64,000 nucleotides of DNA, taken from positions 1 through 64,000 of the forward strand of contig NZ_JAGGKV010000023.1 in assembly GCF_017874035.1 (NCBI RefSeq), given 5' to 3'. The stretch's first letter is position 1, and each line of letters starts with the position of its first letter. Origin of the DNA: Paenibacillus aceris (GTDB lineage Bacteria > Bacillota > Bacilli > Paenibacillales > NBRC-103111). Shown here piece by piece: positions 1-7,293 of the stretch. Both the position numbers and the translations under genes were made by a program. Under the pieces are notes generated by a model, which saw only the letters and a list, made by a program, of their open reading frames with translations, made no database searches and had not been told where the DNA came from.

Positions 1-162
1 CTTTTCCGGGGCCCATATTTTAAGCTTAATTGTACTCATTGACTTGCTAGCGAGATTTTGCAATCTCATTTATAGTCGATTGCTCGACTGTGCTTTACTC
101 ACTCGTTGTTCAGTTTTCAAAGATCAATTTCTTTCGTTCACTGCCGCGTTACCGAAGCAGCG
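1..162 (-). other. Leader region of an rRNA operon (partial, boxA-like antiterminator)
   Basis: On the minus strand 125-109 reads GATCTTTGAAAACTGAA, the boxA-like antitermination motif found in Bacillus/Paenibacillus rRNA leaders. A hairpin (GAGATT/AATCTC, 52-67) lies further along, where rRNA processing stems are expected. Two strong promoters lie immediately upstream (169-299). The 16S gene itself would be beyond the left edge, so this call rests on the leader alone. Confidence 0.75.
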
Positions 163-168
163 AAAAGT

Positions 169-197
169 AATATACCATGTTGAAATCTCTTTTGCAA
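169..197 (-). promoter_or_regulatory. rRNA operon promoter P2
   Basis: The minus strand has TTGCAA (197-192), a 17-nt spacer and TATATT (174-169), close to the sigma-A consensus. The flanking words (GTGCTTG before the -35 and GGTATATTA around the -10) recur in the upstream promoter at 271-299, as is typical of tandem rrn promoters. Confidence 0.75.
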
Positions 198-270
198 GCA
201 CTTTTTTCAATTAATTTTTCACTAGATTCAACAGGTCGAAAAGAATAAGACTTAATCAGACAGGTTTCAT

Positions 271-299
271 AATATACCACGTACGTCAACGCAACACAA
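271..299 (-). promoter_or_regulatory. rRNA operon promoter P1
   Basis: The minus strand has TTGTGT (299-294), a 17-nt spacer and TATATT (276-271). The GTGCTTG and GGTATATTA words are shared with the second promoter about 100 bp downstream. The tandem pair points into the boxA leader and off the left edge. Confidence 0.7.
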
Positions 300-377
300 G
301 CACTTTTTGAAGCAGAAACTCAGTTATTCTAAACATTAGCCGTAGCCCGCTCGCCACCAATTTAATGTTTCTGTCAT

Positions 378-833
378 TTAACATAAATCTTGAGATAATC
401 GAACCATATCCCTACACTGTATTCCATTCTCATAAATTTCTTCTGAGTAGTGTCTAAAGAAAAAGTCTAAATCAACGCCGACAATTCTAAAGCCGCACTT
501 TTGATATAGCGCTAATTGGCCTATGCTTGAATTCCCAGTACCGATCTCAATTGTTTTATATCCCATTGTCTTAGCTATATGTATGGCATGTAGAACTAAC
601 TTTCTCCCTATCCCTCTCCCCTGCATCTCTTCCGCAACCGCAATGTTCACCAATTCAACTGTCTCTGGTCTAGTAGGAAGAAGTACATAGGTCCCAATAC
701 ATTGATTGCTCTCTTCTGCAATAAAGCACTCTCCTCTTTTGACATAGTCCTCAACAAGCTTTCGAGATGGGTCCGCCATTAACAATAGTTCAATCGGGTG
801 CTCTTCGTTTAAATTGAGTCTTCGAATATCCAT
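378..833 (-). CDS. GNAT family N-acetyltransferase
   Basis: This 151-residue protein has the size of a single GNAT domain. Residues 62-70 (VNIAVAEEM) form the strand before the acetyl-CoA loop, and residues 71-76 (QGRGIG) match the Q/R-x-x-G-x-G pyrophosphate-binding motif. Residues 106-120 (QLALYQKCGFRIVGV) are the typical helix/strand with a 'YxKxGF' element. The ATG start has a GGAGGGAG ribosome site 7 nt upstream. The acceptor substrate cannot be read from the sequence; it could modify a small metabolite, an antibiotic or a protein N-terminus. It is a single gene between the hflX leader and the rRNA promoters, and I see no terminator after it. Confidence 0.85.
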   Translation of the reverse strand: MDIRRLNLNEEHPIELLLMADPSRKLVEDYVKRGECFIAEESNQCIGTYVLLPTRPETVELVNIAVAEEMQGRGIGRKLVLHAIHIAKTMGYKTIEIGTGNSSIGQLALYQKCGFRIVGVDLDFFFRHYSEEIYENGIQCRDMVRLSQDLC

Positions 834-968
834 AATCTCGCTCCCTCCGTCGAATGAACTTCAAATTTATCCCTATTAGTAAAAAATGATTATAGTCATT
901 CCTTCGTGATGCAAGTGAGCTTGTCATTGTGTTACGATGAAAATAATTCAAGGAACGGAGGGGTTCGT

Positions 969-1007
969 GTGATAGATTTTATCCGAGTTAGATCTTTGCG
1001 CGGCTAA
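969..1007 (+). CDS. Upstream leader peptide of hflX (12 aa)
   Basis: A short ORF begins with GTG seven nucleotides after a strong GGAGGGG ribosome site (957-963) and ends in TAA at 1005-1007. The peptide is M-I-D-F-I-R-V-R-S-L-R-G. Residues 6-8 (R-V-R) match the +x(+) type motif known to stall ribosomes in the presence of macrolides in Erm leader peptides. It lies about 250 nt before hflX and upstream of an intrinsic terminator, the arrangement of an attenuation leader. Translation and stalling are inferred; the start, ribosome site and stop are seen directly. Confidence 0.65.
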   Translation: MIDFIRVRSLRG

Positions 1008-1030
1008 TGGAATAGCGCTCACAAGATTCT

Positions 1031-1233
1031 GTCAGTGTACAGAGGACTCAGGATAAGTTTGTCCATTTATAACCCTGAATTGTTGAAACTTCCGGTGATC
1101 AAGCAACACAGTTTGAAATAAGGTGAGAGATCCTTTAAGCCAAACTGTCGTTTGTTTTATTTCGTTCACTGTGATAGTCAATGTCCTCTCAACGGCTGAC
1201 AACACAAGCATTCTGCTTGTGTTGTTTCTTTTT
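1031..1233 (+). promoter_or_regulatory. Attenuator leader of hflX
   Basis: Two mutually relevant structures can be drawn. A long-range helix pairs 1031-1035 with 1196-1200 and 1041-1047 with 1183-1189 (GTCAG/CTGAC and AGAGGAC/GTCCTCT) and abuts the terminator at 1199-1225. As an alternative, 1101-1110 (AAGCAACACA) can pair with 1218-1227 (TGTGTTGTTT, one G-U), which would destroy the terminator's 3' arm and act as an antiterminator. With the upstream ORF this fits ribosome-stalling control as described for Listeria hflXr and lmo0919. The pairings are by eye, without energy calculation. Confidence 0.6.
1199..1233 (+). terminator. Intrinsic terminator inside the hflX leader
   Basis: A perfect 12-bp stem (1199-1210 with 1214-1225; ACAACACAAGCA/TGCTTGTGTTGT) with a 3-nt loop is followed by TTCTTTTT. 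It ends only 28 nt before the hflX start, so it can only serve as a conditional (attenuating) terminator for hflX. Confidence 0.85.
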
Positions 1234-1261
1234 ACTTCAAAACTTGAAAGGATGATGAACA

Positions 1262-2527
1262 ATGGAACAACATTATGAAAAAGCGATTATTATCGGGGTC
1301 AATCTGATCAGCCGCCCTGATTTTTTATATTCGATGCAAGAACTGAGCAATCTGGCCGCAGCGTGCAATATGGTTGTGGTAGGTGAACTTAGCCAGAAAG
1401 TTGCTCGTGTGAACCCGTCTCATTACATCGGAACGGGAAAAATCCAAGAATTATGTGTGCTAATTACAGAAAAAGACGCTTCCGTCGTTATATGCAACGA
1501 TGAATTAACCCCTTCCCAGATTCGAAACCTGGAATCTTCGCTTGATTGCAAAGTCATTGACAGGACGATCTTAATTCTAGCTATTTTCGGGGAGCGCGCT
1601 CAAACTAGAGAAGCTCAACTTCAAGTCGAAGTCGCCCAACTCCAATACATGCTTCCCAGACTCGTGGGACTTCGCGAATCATTAGGCCGTCAAGGTGGCG
1701 GGGCCGGTTTGAAAAATCGTGGCTCTGGCGAGACAAAACTTGAACTCGACCGCCGTAAAATCGAAGATCGCATCACTTCGTTGCAATCCGAGTTGGAAAA
1801 GCTCGTTGCCCGGCGCCAAACGCAACGAAAGCAGCGGCGTAAGAACGAAGTGCCCGTGATTTGCCTGGTCGGCTATACGAACGCGGGGAAATCAAGCCTA
1901 TTGAACGCCATGATCGAGTTGTACAATCCAAGAGCACTTAAGCAAGTCTTTACCAAAGATATGCTGTTCGCCACACTGGAGACATCTGTTCGAAGCATTA
2001 GCTTACCTGATCGTAAAACCTTCTTGCTAACGGACACGGTAGGTTTCGTGAGCCAACTTCCCCACCACCTGGTTAAAGCATTCCGCTCTACATTGGAAGA
2101 AGTCACTGAAGCCGATCTGCTGATTCACGTCGTAGACATCGCCAACCCGGAGTACGCTCAGCATATTAACGTAACAAATGACACATTGAAAGAACTGGGG
2201 GCGGATCATATTCCAATCATTTATGCCTATAACAAGTCTGATTTGACGGAACATGTGTACCCTCGGATAGAAGATGATCACGTGTATCTGTCTGCCGAGT
2301 TGAACCGGGGAATTGAGGAGCTTACCCAACTAATTCGCGAACGTATTTTCCAAAATTACGTGCAATGCGAAATCATTATTCCTTATGAGCAAAGTCGTTT
2401 GGTGGCCTATTTCAATGAACATGCTCATATTCAGTCAACAAACTACGAGCCGAATGGGACTCGTCTTACGCTGGAGTGCCGCGTATCCGATTATGAACAA
2501 TATCGCGATGTGTTCTTGCAGCTTTAA
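1262..2527 (+). CDS. hflX: Ribosome-associated GTPase HflX (possibly HflXr-type)
   Basis: At 421 residues this has the usual HflX length. The N-terminal HflX domain contains the glycine-rich GGGAGLKNRGSGETKLE segment near residues 140-160. The GTPase domain follows, with G1 GYTNAGKSS near residue 204, G3 DTVGF near 258 and G4 NKSD near 324. HflX binds the 50S ribosome and splits stalled or hibernating 70S particles. The ATG follows AAAGGATG at good distance, and the gene is directly preceded by an attenuator with a leader peptide. Listeria HflXr, controlled by such a leader, confers macrolide/lincosamide resistance. Housekeeping versus resistance type cannot be separated by reading; the leader argues for the latter. 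Confidence 0.92.
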   Translation: MEQHYEKAIIIGVNLISRPDFLYSMQELSNLAAACNMVVVGELSQKVARVNPSHYIGTGKIQELCVLITEKDASVVICNDELTPSQIRNLESSLDCKVIDRTILILAIFGERAQTREAQLQVEVAQLQYMLPRLVGLRESLGRQGGGAGLKNRGSGETKLELDRRKIEDRITSLQSELEKLVARRQTQRKQRRKNEVPVICLVGYTNAGKSSLLNAMIELYNPRALKQVFTKDMLFATLETSVRSISLPDRKTFLLTDTVGFVSQLPHHLVKAFRSTLEEVTEADLLIHVVDIANPEYAQHINVTNDTLKELGADHIPIIYAYNKSDLTEHVYPRIEDDHVYLSAELNRGIEELTQLIRERIFQNYVQCEIIIPYEQSRLVAYFNEHAHIQSTNYEPNGTRLTLECRVSDYEQYRDVFLQL

Positions 2528-2603
2528 TTTATGAAAGATAATGTATAAGACTTCCTTACACTCCACAAACTACGATTACACCAAGAAAAGGAGTGATCAC
2601 ATC

Positions 2604-2816
2604 ATGGCTAACAATAACAATACTTTAGTAGTACCGCAAGCAAAAGCAGCACTGAATCAAATGAAATTCGAAGTTGCTCAGGAGTTGGGAATTCAACTTC
2701 AACCTAACGGTTATAATGGCAACCTCGCTACACGTGATGCAGGATCCATAGGCGGTAACATTACAAAACGTCTGGTCCAAATTGCAGAGCAGCAGTTACA
2801 AGGCTACAGCCGTTAA
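2604..2816 (+). CDS. Alpha/beta-type small acid-soluble spore protein
   Basis: This 70-residue protein starts at the ATG preceded by AAAAGGAGTGATC; an in-frame extension upstream has no ribosome site. It shows the SASP hallmarks: an N-terminal segment with VVPQAKAALNQMKFEVAQELG, containing the GPR protease recognition region (FEVAQELG), a central NGYNGNLATRDAGSIGG segment, and the C-terminal GNITKRLVQIAEQQL helix. These proteins coat spore DNA and protect it from UV and heat, then serve as an amino-acid store at germination. Expression would be expected from the forespore factor SigG, but I could not assign a clear promoter in the 76-nt gap after hflX. Confidence 0.93.
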   Translation: MANNNNTLVVPQAKAALNQMKFEVAQELGIQLQPNGYNGNLATRDAGSIGGNITKRLVQIAEQQLQGYSR

Positions 2817-2848
2817 TCTTTTATGTAAGAAATAGCATCCGTAATCAA

Positions 2849-2886
2849 ATGAAGTCGCCTGGGAAACCCGGCGACTTCATTTTTTA
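2849..2886 (+). terminator. Terminator after the SASP gene
   Basis: The 11-bp stem ATGAAGTCGCC (2849-2859) / GGCGACTTCAT (2870-2880) is followed by TTTTTTAT. It overlaps the 3' end of the convergent AraC-type gene, so it also separates the two transcripts. Confidence 0.9.
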
Positions 2887-5109
2887 TAACAACCGCCTAT
2901 ACTCACTCGGTGTCACTCCGGAGAACTTTTTGAATGTGCGGTTAAACGAACTTAACGACTGATACCCGGTCGCCGTTGCAATGTCTTGGATTTTCATCTC
3001 CGATTGCTGAAGCAAATTCATCGCTTGTTTGATTCGGAACTCATTGACGTAGTCAACGAAATTCATTCCCGTCTTTTCCTTGAAATACGTGGACAAGTAC
3101 CCGCCGGTTATGTTTAGCTTGCTCGCGACCGACTCGAGCGAGATATCCTCGGCGTAATGCTCCATTGTATAATTTTCCACGAAACTGACGATCTGATCGC
3201 GTTCCTCTTTCTTCAACCGGACAAGTCTCGTTGCCTCTTTGACCAGTGTTTCGAAATATTGTTCCAACTGCTCAACCGTATAGACCGAGGAAATGAATCC
3301 TGATAGCCTGTACAAGTCTTCATTATCGCCTACGTGAAGCATACGTATCACCTTGTCAGTCGTCTCTTCCGCAAAACGATGGAAACGTGCCGTCCCGATG
3401 CCTTTTTTCTTCATCTGCGCCACGATGCGGTGAAGCGACTGCATCGCAAGCGCATCGTTACCTTCTTGCAAATTAACGTTCAATTCATGTTCTAATGCCG
3501 CTGTAGGCAAGAAATTCTTCTCATGAACTTGTCCTGCCGTTAAGACGCATGTTTCATCATCAAATGGCCGCAACTTCATCATCTGAATGACTTCCTCGTA
3601 AGCGGCAGTCATTTGCGAGGTATGATCGTACCGCGAACTAACGGCTATCGTAAAGAAACAATACTGGCTGTCCGCTGCCAGCACTTCTTTGACTTTGTCC
3701 AGCATCGCCGTAAAGCGCGTGTCATCTTCATCCAAGTAAATGATGGATAAAATTTGGTTAGACTCGATCTGCAGCGTCTGCGCACCTTTCATCTCTCCGC
3801 TGATCGCCTGATTGACATATTCGCGAATAAAAGAAGTCGCGCGCTCTTCCTCCCCGGACATCTCTTCTTTAAACCGAGCTTTGAAAGTTAACTGAAACAG
3901 CGCGAAGCGAAACGGCCTTTCGTCCGATTCAATCTGCTGCAGCGATTCCTGATTCCCGACGCGAATGCGTTTGAGACGGCTCATGAGGGTATAGTAGTGC
4001 AGGAGGCTCTTTTTCTCCTCAAGATCGCTTAACGCTTCCTGATTCATCCGAAGCATCCTTCCGATGTTCTCATTGATGATCTCGAATTCGTTGGCCGCTT
4101 TCCCATCGGAATCCTTCTTTTCGTTTAAATGCCGAATGGACTCGACGATTTTCTTCACGGGGTTATTGAACCGCCTGCTAAAAAATACGGATACCAGCAC
4201 ACTGATCGCCACCGCCACAATGAGCAGCACTAACAAGGTAACATTGAGGCGTACGATTCGTGCTGAAATACTTGCATCTGGCACAATATTAATATAAGTA
4301 AGGCCGCTGAACTCGCCTTTTTCGTAAAAATAATAACTACCGCCGCTCTTAACCCAGCCCTTTCCAGGCTCCAAGGCAGGAAGCTCCCGCTTGCCGGTTT
4401 GATCGGATGAAAAAAGAGGTTCATTTTGCGGACTCAAAATATAAAAATTATCATTAATGGACTGATGGTAGGCGTGATATAGCTTTTCCACATCGATAAA
4501 AGCGAGCATGACGAAGTCAGGATACAGCTTGCTTTTGACCATATAAGGAAAAACCAAGCCAGTTTGCGAAGTCGGATTTGTCTGGATTCCGGTAAAGGTT
4601 GCCGCTGGGTACAGTTTAGTGCTGAACGGCTCGGCAAATTCCTTTTTCCAAAATTCAGACGTATAGATCGGGCTAGTATAGTGTTCGGAGAACATGACTT
4701 CGAGACTGCTCCCCCGCAATTGCTCCAAAACAAGCGAATGCTTGACATCGTAAACAAATAAGTTGTTCAAAAATAATTGTTGATTGTTCACTTTACTTCG
4801 CACATCATCCATAACAGCTCCGGCTGCTACATAATCTACATTCGGACCTTTAAGCTGCAGGATATGATCGTCCAAGTACATGCTGACAATGACGTTGTTC
4901 AACAATTGGAAATACTGTTCGAAACTTTGCGCCGTGTGCGAAAGATTGGCATCGTTGTATTTGATAATTTCATCGTGAATGCTTTTGCGGAACAAAACGA
5001 GTGATACTAAATTAAATGAAACGAAGAGTACAATGATTGCCAAAAAGCTCAGCAATAGCTTCGTCATGATGGAACGGGTTTTGAGTTTTAATTGCAGTAT
5101 ACTCTTCAT
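2884..5109 (-). CDS. Membrane-anchored AraC family transcriptional regulator (YesN/YtdP type)
   Basis: This protein is about 741 residues long. It has a transmembrane helix near residues 17-38, an extracellular sensor segment of about 250 residues (dCache-like), a second helix near 287-308 and a cytoplasmic region. The last 100 residues carry two helix-turn-helix units of the AraC/XylS class (ISLESVASKLNITGGYLSTYF and IQDIATATGYQSLSSFNRTFK). Such one-protein sensors regulate adjacent LplB/YtcP/LipO-type carbohydrate transporters. It is divergent from exactly that kind of operon (5338 onward), so it is its likely regulator. ATG 5109 was chosen because GAAGGAGGGG sits about 10 nt upstream; a TTG one codon earlier is also possible. 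Confidence 0.88.
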   Translation of the reverse strand: MKSILQLKLKTRSIMTKLLLSFLAIIVLFVSFNLVSLVLFRKSIHDEIIKYNDANLSHTAQSFEQYFQLLNNVIVSMYLDDHILQLKGPNVDYVAAGAVMDDVRSKVNNQQLFLNNLFVYDVKHSLVLEQLRGSSLEVMFSEHYTSPIYTSEFWKKEFAEPFSTKLYPAATFTGIQTNPTSQTGLVFPYMVKSKLYPDFVMLAFIDVEKLYHAYHQSINDNFYILSPQNEPLFSSDQTGKRELPALEPGKGWVKSGGSYYFYEKGEFSGLTYINIVPDASISARIVRLNVTLLVLLIVAVAISVLVSVFFSRRFNNPVKKIVESIRHLNEKKDSDGKAANEFEIINENIGRMLRMNQEALSDLEEKKSLLHYYTLMSRLKRIRVGNQESLQQIESDERPFRFALFQLTFKARFKEEMSGEEERATSFIREYVNQAISGEMKGAQTLQIESNQILSIIYLDEDDTRFTAMLDKVKEVLAADSQYCFFTIAVSSRYDHTSQMTAAYEEVIQMMKLRPFDDETCVLTAGQVHEKNFLPTAALEHELNVNLQEGNDALAMQSLHRIVAQMKKKGIGTARFHRFAEETTDKVIRMLHVGDNEDLYRLSGFISSVYTVEQLEQYFETLVKEATRLVRLKKEERDQIVSFVENYTMEHYAEDISLESVASKLNITGGYLSTYFKEKTGMNFVDYVNEFRIKQAMNLLQQSEMKIQDIATATGYQSLSSFNRTFKKFSGVTPSEYRRLL

Positions 5110-5186
5110 CAAGCGGCTTCCCCTCCTTCAAGTTCCGCAAGAAAACTCATTTCGTAAGGCTCTGTTAGACGTGCTAGTCGTATTTT

Positions 5187-5212
5187 CGAAAACTATGCAT
5201 TTTTACGAAAAC
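5187..5212 (+). promoter_or_regulatory. Candidate AraC-regulator site (direct repeat)
   Basis: CGAAAAC occurs at 5187-5193 and again at 5206-5212, a 19-bp period, in the divergent control region between the AraC-type gene and the sugar transporter. Tandem half sites about two helical turns apart are usual for AraC proteins. A TATAAC near 5270 could be the transporter -10. This is inferred from position only. Confidence 0.35.
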
Positions 5213-5337
5213 CCGCAAATTTGCGGCAATTCTAAATAAATACCGATTTCCAGGAAGCAGTAATCATTATAACATGGCAATATCAACAGAAATCAAGACT
5301 ATCTTATCCGTTGCTCAGAAAAGGAGGGATTTCCAAC

Positions 5338-6309
5338 ATGGACATCAAGACGGCGGAAACGGGATTTCGTGCTGCCGCCGATACGGCGCGCAAAGCGAAC
5401 AAAAGGCGCTCGATTTCGGCCCGGTTATGGAAGGAACGCTACTTATTCCTGCTGCTTTTGCCGGGACTTCTATATTTCATCATTTATAGATACGTTCCGA
5501 TGGCAGGAAACATTATTGCGTTTCAAGACTTCAGCCCGTTTAAAGGATTTCTGCACAGTGATTGGGTAGGGTTTAAACATTTTAAAAAGATTTTCGAGGA
5601 CCAAGAAGTCATACGCGTCATTTGGAACACGTTGTATTTGTCTTTTTTACAAATTGTATTCGCTTTCCCGGTCTCGATCCTGCTGGCGATGATGTTAAAT
5701 GAAGTGCGAAACGAGAAGTTCAAGCGCTTGATTCAGTCGCTAGTTTATTTGCCTCACTTCCTATCGTGGGTTGTCGTCATTGGGATCGTAACAGTTTTTC
5801 TTAAATCAGAGGGGATTGTTAATAAGCTGCTGCACGCTGCGTTCGGCATGGATGCGACTCCGTTCTTAACATCTTCGGGCTGGTTCATGCCGCTCATTGT
5901 GCTCGAAGTGATCTGGAAGGAATCCGGCTGGGGAACGATCATTTTTCTCGCTGCGTTAGCGGGAGTCAATCCAAGCTTGTATGAAGCAGCTGTTGTTGAC
6001 GGCGCAAGCAAGTGGCGGCAAATTTGGCATATCACCTTGCCATCGATTCGCGGCACAATCGTCATTTTGCTAATTCTTCGTCTCGGCAGCGTACTTGATG
6101 TTGGTTTCGAACAAATTTTCTTAATGCTGAATTCGTTAAACATGGATAGCGGCAACGTGATCGATACGTTCGTCTACTTCAAAGGCATTGAGAAATCCGA
6201 TTTCAGCTTTGCAACTGCCGTAGGTTTGTTCAAGTCGTTGATCGGATTGATTTTGATTGTAGGGGCTAACAAGTTGGCAAAACGTTTCGGCGAAGACGGC
6301 GTCTATTGA
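5338..6309 (+). CDS. Carbohydrate ABC transporter permease (LplB family)
   Basis: A 323-residue inner-membrane permease. Hydrophobic segments begin near residue 35 (YLFLLLLPGLLYFIIYRYVP, typical of LplB proteins) and continue to the C-terminus. The EAA loop that contacts the ATPase is EAAVVDGASKWRQIWHITLP near residue 220. The start is the ATG after AAGGAGGGATTTCCAAC; nine in-frame codons upstream lack a ribosome site. It is the first gene of an operon with a second permease, a lipoprotein, a Gfo/Idh/MocA oxidoreductase and a GH35 enzyme. No ATPase gene is present; such systems often share an MsmX-like ATPase encoded elsewhere. Confidence 0.92.
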   Translation: MDIKTAETGFRAAADTARKANKRRSISARLWKERYLFLLLLPGLLYFIIYRYVPMAGNIIAFQDFSPFKGFLHSDWVGFKHFKKIFEDQEVIRVIWNTLYLSFLQIVFAFPVSILLAMMLNEVRNEKFKRLIQSLVYLPHFLSWVVVIGIVTVFLKSEGIVNKLLHAAFGMDATPFLTSSGWFMPLIVLEVIWKESGWGTIIFLAALAGVNPSLYEAAVVDGASKWRQIWHITLPSIRGTIVILLILRLGSVLDVGFEQIFLMLNSLNMDSGNVIDTFVYFKGIEKSDFSFATAVGLFKSLIGLILIVGANKLAKRFGEDGVY

Positions 6310-6345
6310 TGCATTCATACGCAAAGCTTGCAGGAGGTGTAAGAA

Positions 6346-7230
6346 TTGGCCAAGCATCGGTCTTTATCTGAAACAGCGGGGAATGCCTTGAATATCGCAG
6401 TGCTTTCCGTCATCGGACTTGTTATGCTGTTTCCGTTTTACTATATGATCATGATCTCATTAACCTCGTATTCAGAGTACGTAACCAAGGAATTTGTCCT
6501 TTTCCCGACGCATATGGTTGCGGATGCTTATCAGTACATTTTTAAATCGAAAGTGTTTGTCCGCTCCCTGGGCGTTACTGCCTATGTTACGATAGCGGGA
6601 ACATTGTTCAGTCTGCTTCTTACCTCCATGATGGCATACGCACTTACGAGAGGTATCTTAGGCCAACGGTTTTATGTATTCCTTGTGCTGTTTACGTTCG
6701 TCTTCGGCGCAGGAATCATTCCTACTTACATGGTGGTCAAAGCGACGCATCTGCTCGATAGTTACTGGGCGCTGATCATTCCTGGGGCGATTAATTCATT
6801 CAACCTAATCGTATTGCGACAGTTTTTTACGGGCATACCCCAGGAGCTGACGGAAGCGGCCGTTATTGACGGAGCCAACGATCTGCAAATTTTTTCGCGG
6901 ATTGTCCTTCCGCTTTCCAAGCCTGCTTTAGCGGCATTCGGTTTGTTTTATGCGGTAAACAATTGGAACATGTATTTCTCTGCGCTAATCTATATCAGTG
7001 ATCCAAGCAAATGGACTGTACAAGTCATTCTGCGGCAAATTGTAATTTTGAGCCAAAAACTCGATTCGCTCTCCGACGGACAACAGGCGGCTCTCGCGCA
7101 AAATGCACCCCCGGCTGAAACTATCGGCATGGCTGCGATATTGATCGCTACGATTCCTATTTTGCTGCTCTATCCGTTTCTGCAAAAACATTTTGCTAAG
7201 GGAGTGATGCTGGGTTCGGTCAAAGGATAA
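6346..7230 (+). CDS. Carbohydrate ABC transporter permease (YtcP/AraQ-like)
   Basis: A 294-residue permease starting at TTG, with a strong AGGAGGTG ribosome site 6 nt upstream. The N-terminal segment (LSVIGLVMLFPFYYMIMISLTSY) and the ending PFLQKHFAKGVMLGSVKG are the signatures of YtcP-type partners of LplB. The EAA motif is EAAVIDGANDLQIFSRIVLP near residue 180. It pairs with the preceding permease to form the transmembrane channel for a glycan-derived oligosaccharide; the substrate is not readable, though the GH35 gene downstream suggests galactose-containing oligosaccharides. Confidence 0.92.
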   Translation: MAKHRSLSETAGNALNIAVLSVIGLVMLFPFYYMIMISLTSYSEYVTKEFVLFPTHMVADAYQYIFKSKVFVRSLGVTAYVTIAGTLFSLLLTSMMAYALTRGILGQRFYVFLVLFTFVFGAGIIPTYMVVKATHLLDSYWALIIPGAINSFNLIVLRQFFTGIPQELTEAAVIDGANDLQIFSRIVLPLSKPALAAFGLFYAVNNWNMYFSALIYISDPSKWTVQVILRQIVILSQKLDSLSDGQQAALAQNAPPAETIGMAAILIATIPILLLYPFLQKHFAKGVMLGSVKG

Positions 7231-7293
7231 GAATCTGCTTACCTTTTTACTAGAATGAACGTCATGTTTCTAAAAACCAGGGAGGGTTCGACA

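Noticed and set aside
1032-1262. A 76-codon open frame on the minus strand before hflX
   Set aside because: It lies fully within the leader and terminator of hflX, has no ribosome site and reads as reverse complement of structured RNA.
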